From positions 1 to 12,900 of the forward strand of contig CAKTZP010000056.1 in the NCBI GenBank assembly GCA_934636045.1: a stretch of 12,900 bases of DNA. Direction: 5' to 3'. The stretch is from an uncultured Oscillospiraceae bacterium. GTDB taxonomy: Bacteria > Bacillota > Clostridia > Oscillospirales > Oscillospiraceae. The position numbers and the translations under genes are program-made. Of the stretch, positions 12,651 through 12,900 are shown piece after piece. Under the pieces are notes generated by a model. That model saw only the letters and a list, made by a program, of their open reading frames with translations, was not told where the DNA came from and did not search any database. The first letter of the stretch is position 1, and each line of letters starts with the position of its first letter.

Positions 12651-12900
12651 ACCCCACGGTAATCAACGCAGCACTCATACCGGTCATCATCGCCTGAGCC
12701 GAGTTCAGCTTGGAATTGTAATCCAAGTGAGCATAAATATTTGCCGTCGTACTGAAATCCGAGTGACCGAGCCATTCCTGGATTTGTTTCATCGGTACGC
12801 CGTTCTTCAGCAGTAACGATGCACAGGTATGCCGTTACGGTATAATAACGACAAACGGAAAAAGCCTTTATTTTCAAGGGGTTCACGCGTTTGCCGTCAT
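12649..12900 (-). pseudogene. Tyrosine recombinase (integrase) C-terminal remnant, frameshifted
   Basis: Reading leftward, the last 62 codons are a classic phage/ICE integrase C-terminus. They contain RHTCASLLLKNG (catalytic Arg of the HxLRH box), EWLGHSDFSTT (catalytic His) and ANIYAHLDYNSK (nucleophile Tyr). Directly before that Arg is an in-frame TAA (12835-12837), so the frame does not continue. Another frame shows DGKRVNP (about 12878-12898), the usual sequence some 25 residues before the Arg box, but only about 15 codons separate the two and the FHDL part is missing. A deletion plus frameshift has therefore broken the gene. It also runs off the window. Position and orientation next to the tRNA-Ser 3' end fit an integrated element extending to the right. 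Confidence 0.85.

Noticed and set aside
12641..12886. 81-codon minus-strand open frame at the right edge
   Set aside because: It mixes frames of the broken recombinase; the meaningful reading is the other frame ending at 12649 with R, H and Y motifs.

Overview
The window looks like a chromosomal segment of a high-GC Clostridia bacterium, probably Oscillospirales/Oscillospiraceae. That placement is an inference. It rests on the YcxB-like, YerC/TrpR-like and Hsp33 proteins, the Firmicutes-style GGAGG ribosome binding sites and sigma-A promoters, the GC-rich codon use, and a 'TGTCATTGCGAGG...GGCAATCCGT' intergenic repeat of a type common in gut Clostridia.

Layout, left to right. A minus-strand tRNA-Val(TAC) sits at the left edge under a consensus promoter. 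Next is a plus-strand pair of paralogous YcxB-like membrane proteins (276-1310, 1328-2353) with their own promoter. A repeat-filled intergenic island (about 2361-2716) follows. It holds palindromic MITE-like repeat units bracketed by two hairpins of identical sequence in opposite orientation, each terminator-like for the convergent unit whose transcript arrives across the repeat. Converging on it is a tightly coupled minus-strand operon: YerC/TrpR-like regulator, SAM methyltransferase, hslO (Hsp33). The genes overlap by ATGA and have a clear promoter at 4719-4747.

The most striking part is the next minus-strand operon (11755 to 4862), with a near-consensus promoter and overlapping genes. It encodes (i) a 1522-residue protein combining an HD phosphohydrolase domain, a long HEAT-like helical region, an NMNAT-like nucleotidyltransferase domain, a GNAT-like segment and a type I phosphoribosyltransferase-like domain; (ii) a 405-residue lactate/malate-dehydrogenase-like Rossmann protein whose catalytic Asp position appears substituted; and (iii) a 354-residue protein with two flavodoxin-like halves and a four-cysteine motif. 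The three genes are translationally coupled. They look like a dedicated nucleotide- or dinucleotide-cofactor and redox module of unknown purpose, and this is the best candidate for an undescribed system here.

Right of it lie a 77-residue small protein with its own promoter and a long bidirectional terminator, then about 410 bases with no convincing gene. That stretch does contain a strong plus-strand promoter that fires directly into a degenerate 16-bp tandem repeat array, and a second promoter serving tRNA-Ser(CGA). The tRNA carries an encoded CCA and a strong terminator. The window ends in the decayed 3' end of a tyrosine recombinase pointing at the tRNA, the usual signature of an integrated element using a tRNA-Ser 3' end as its attachment site.
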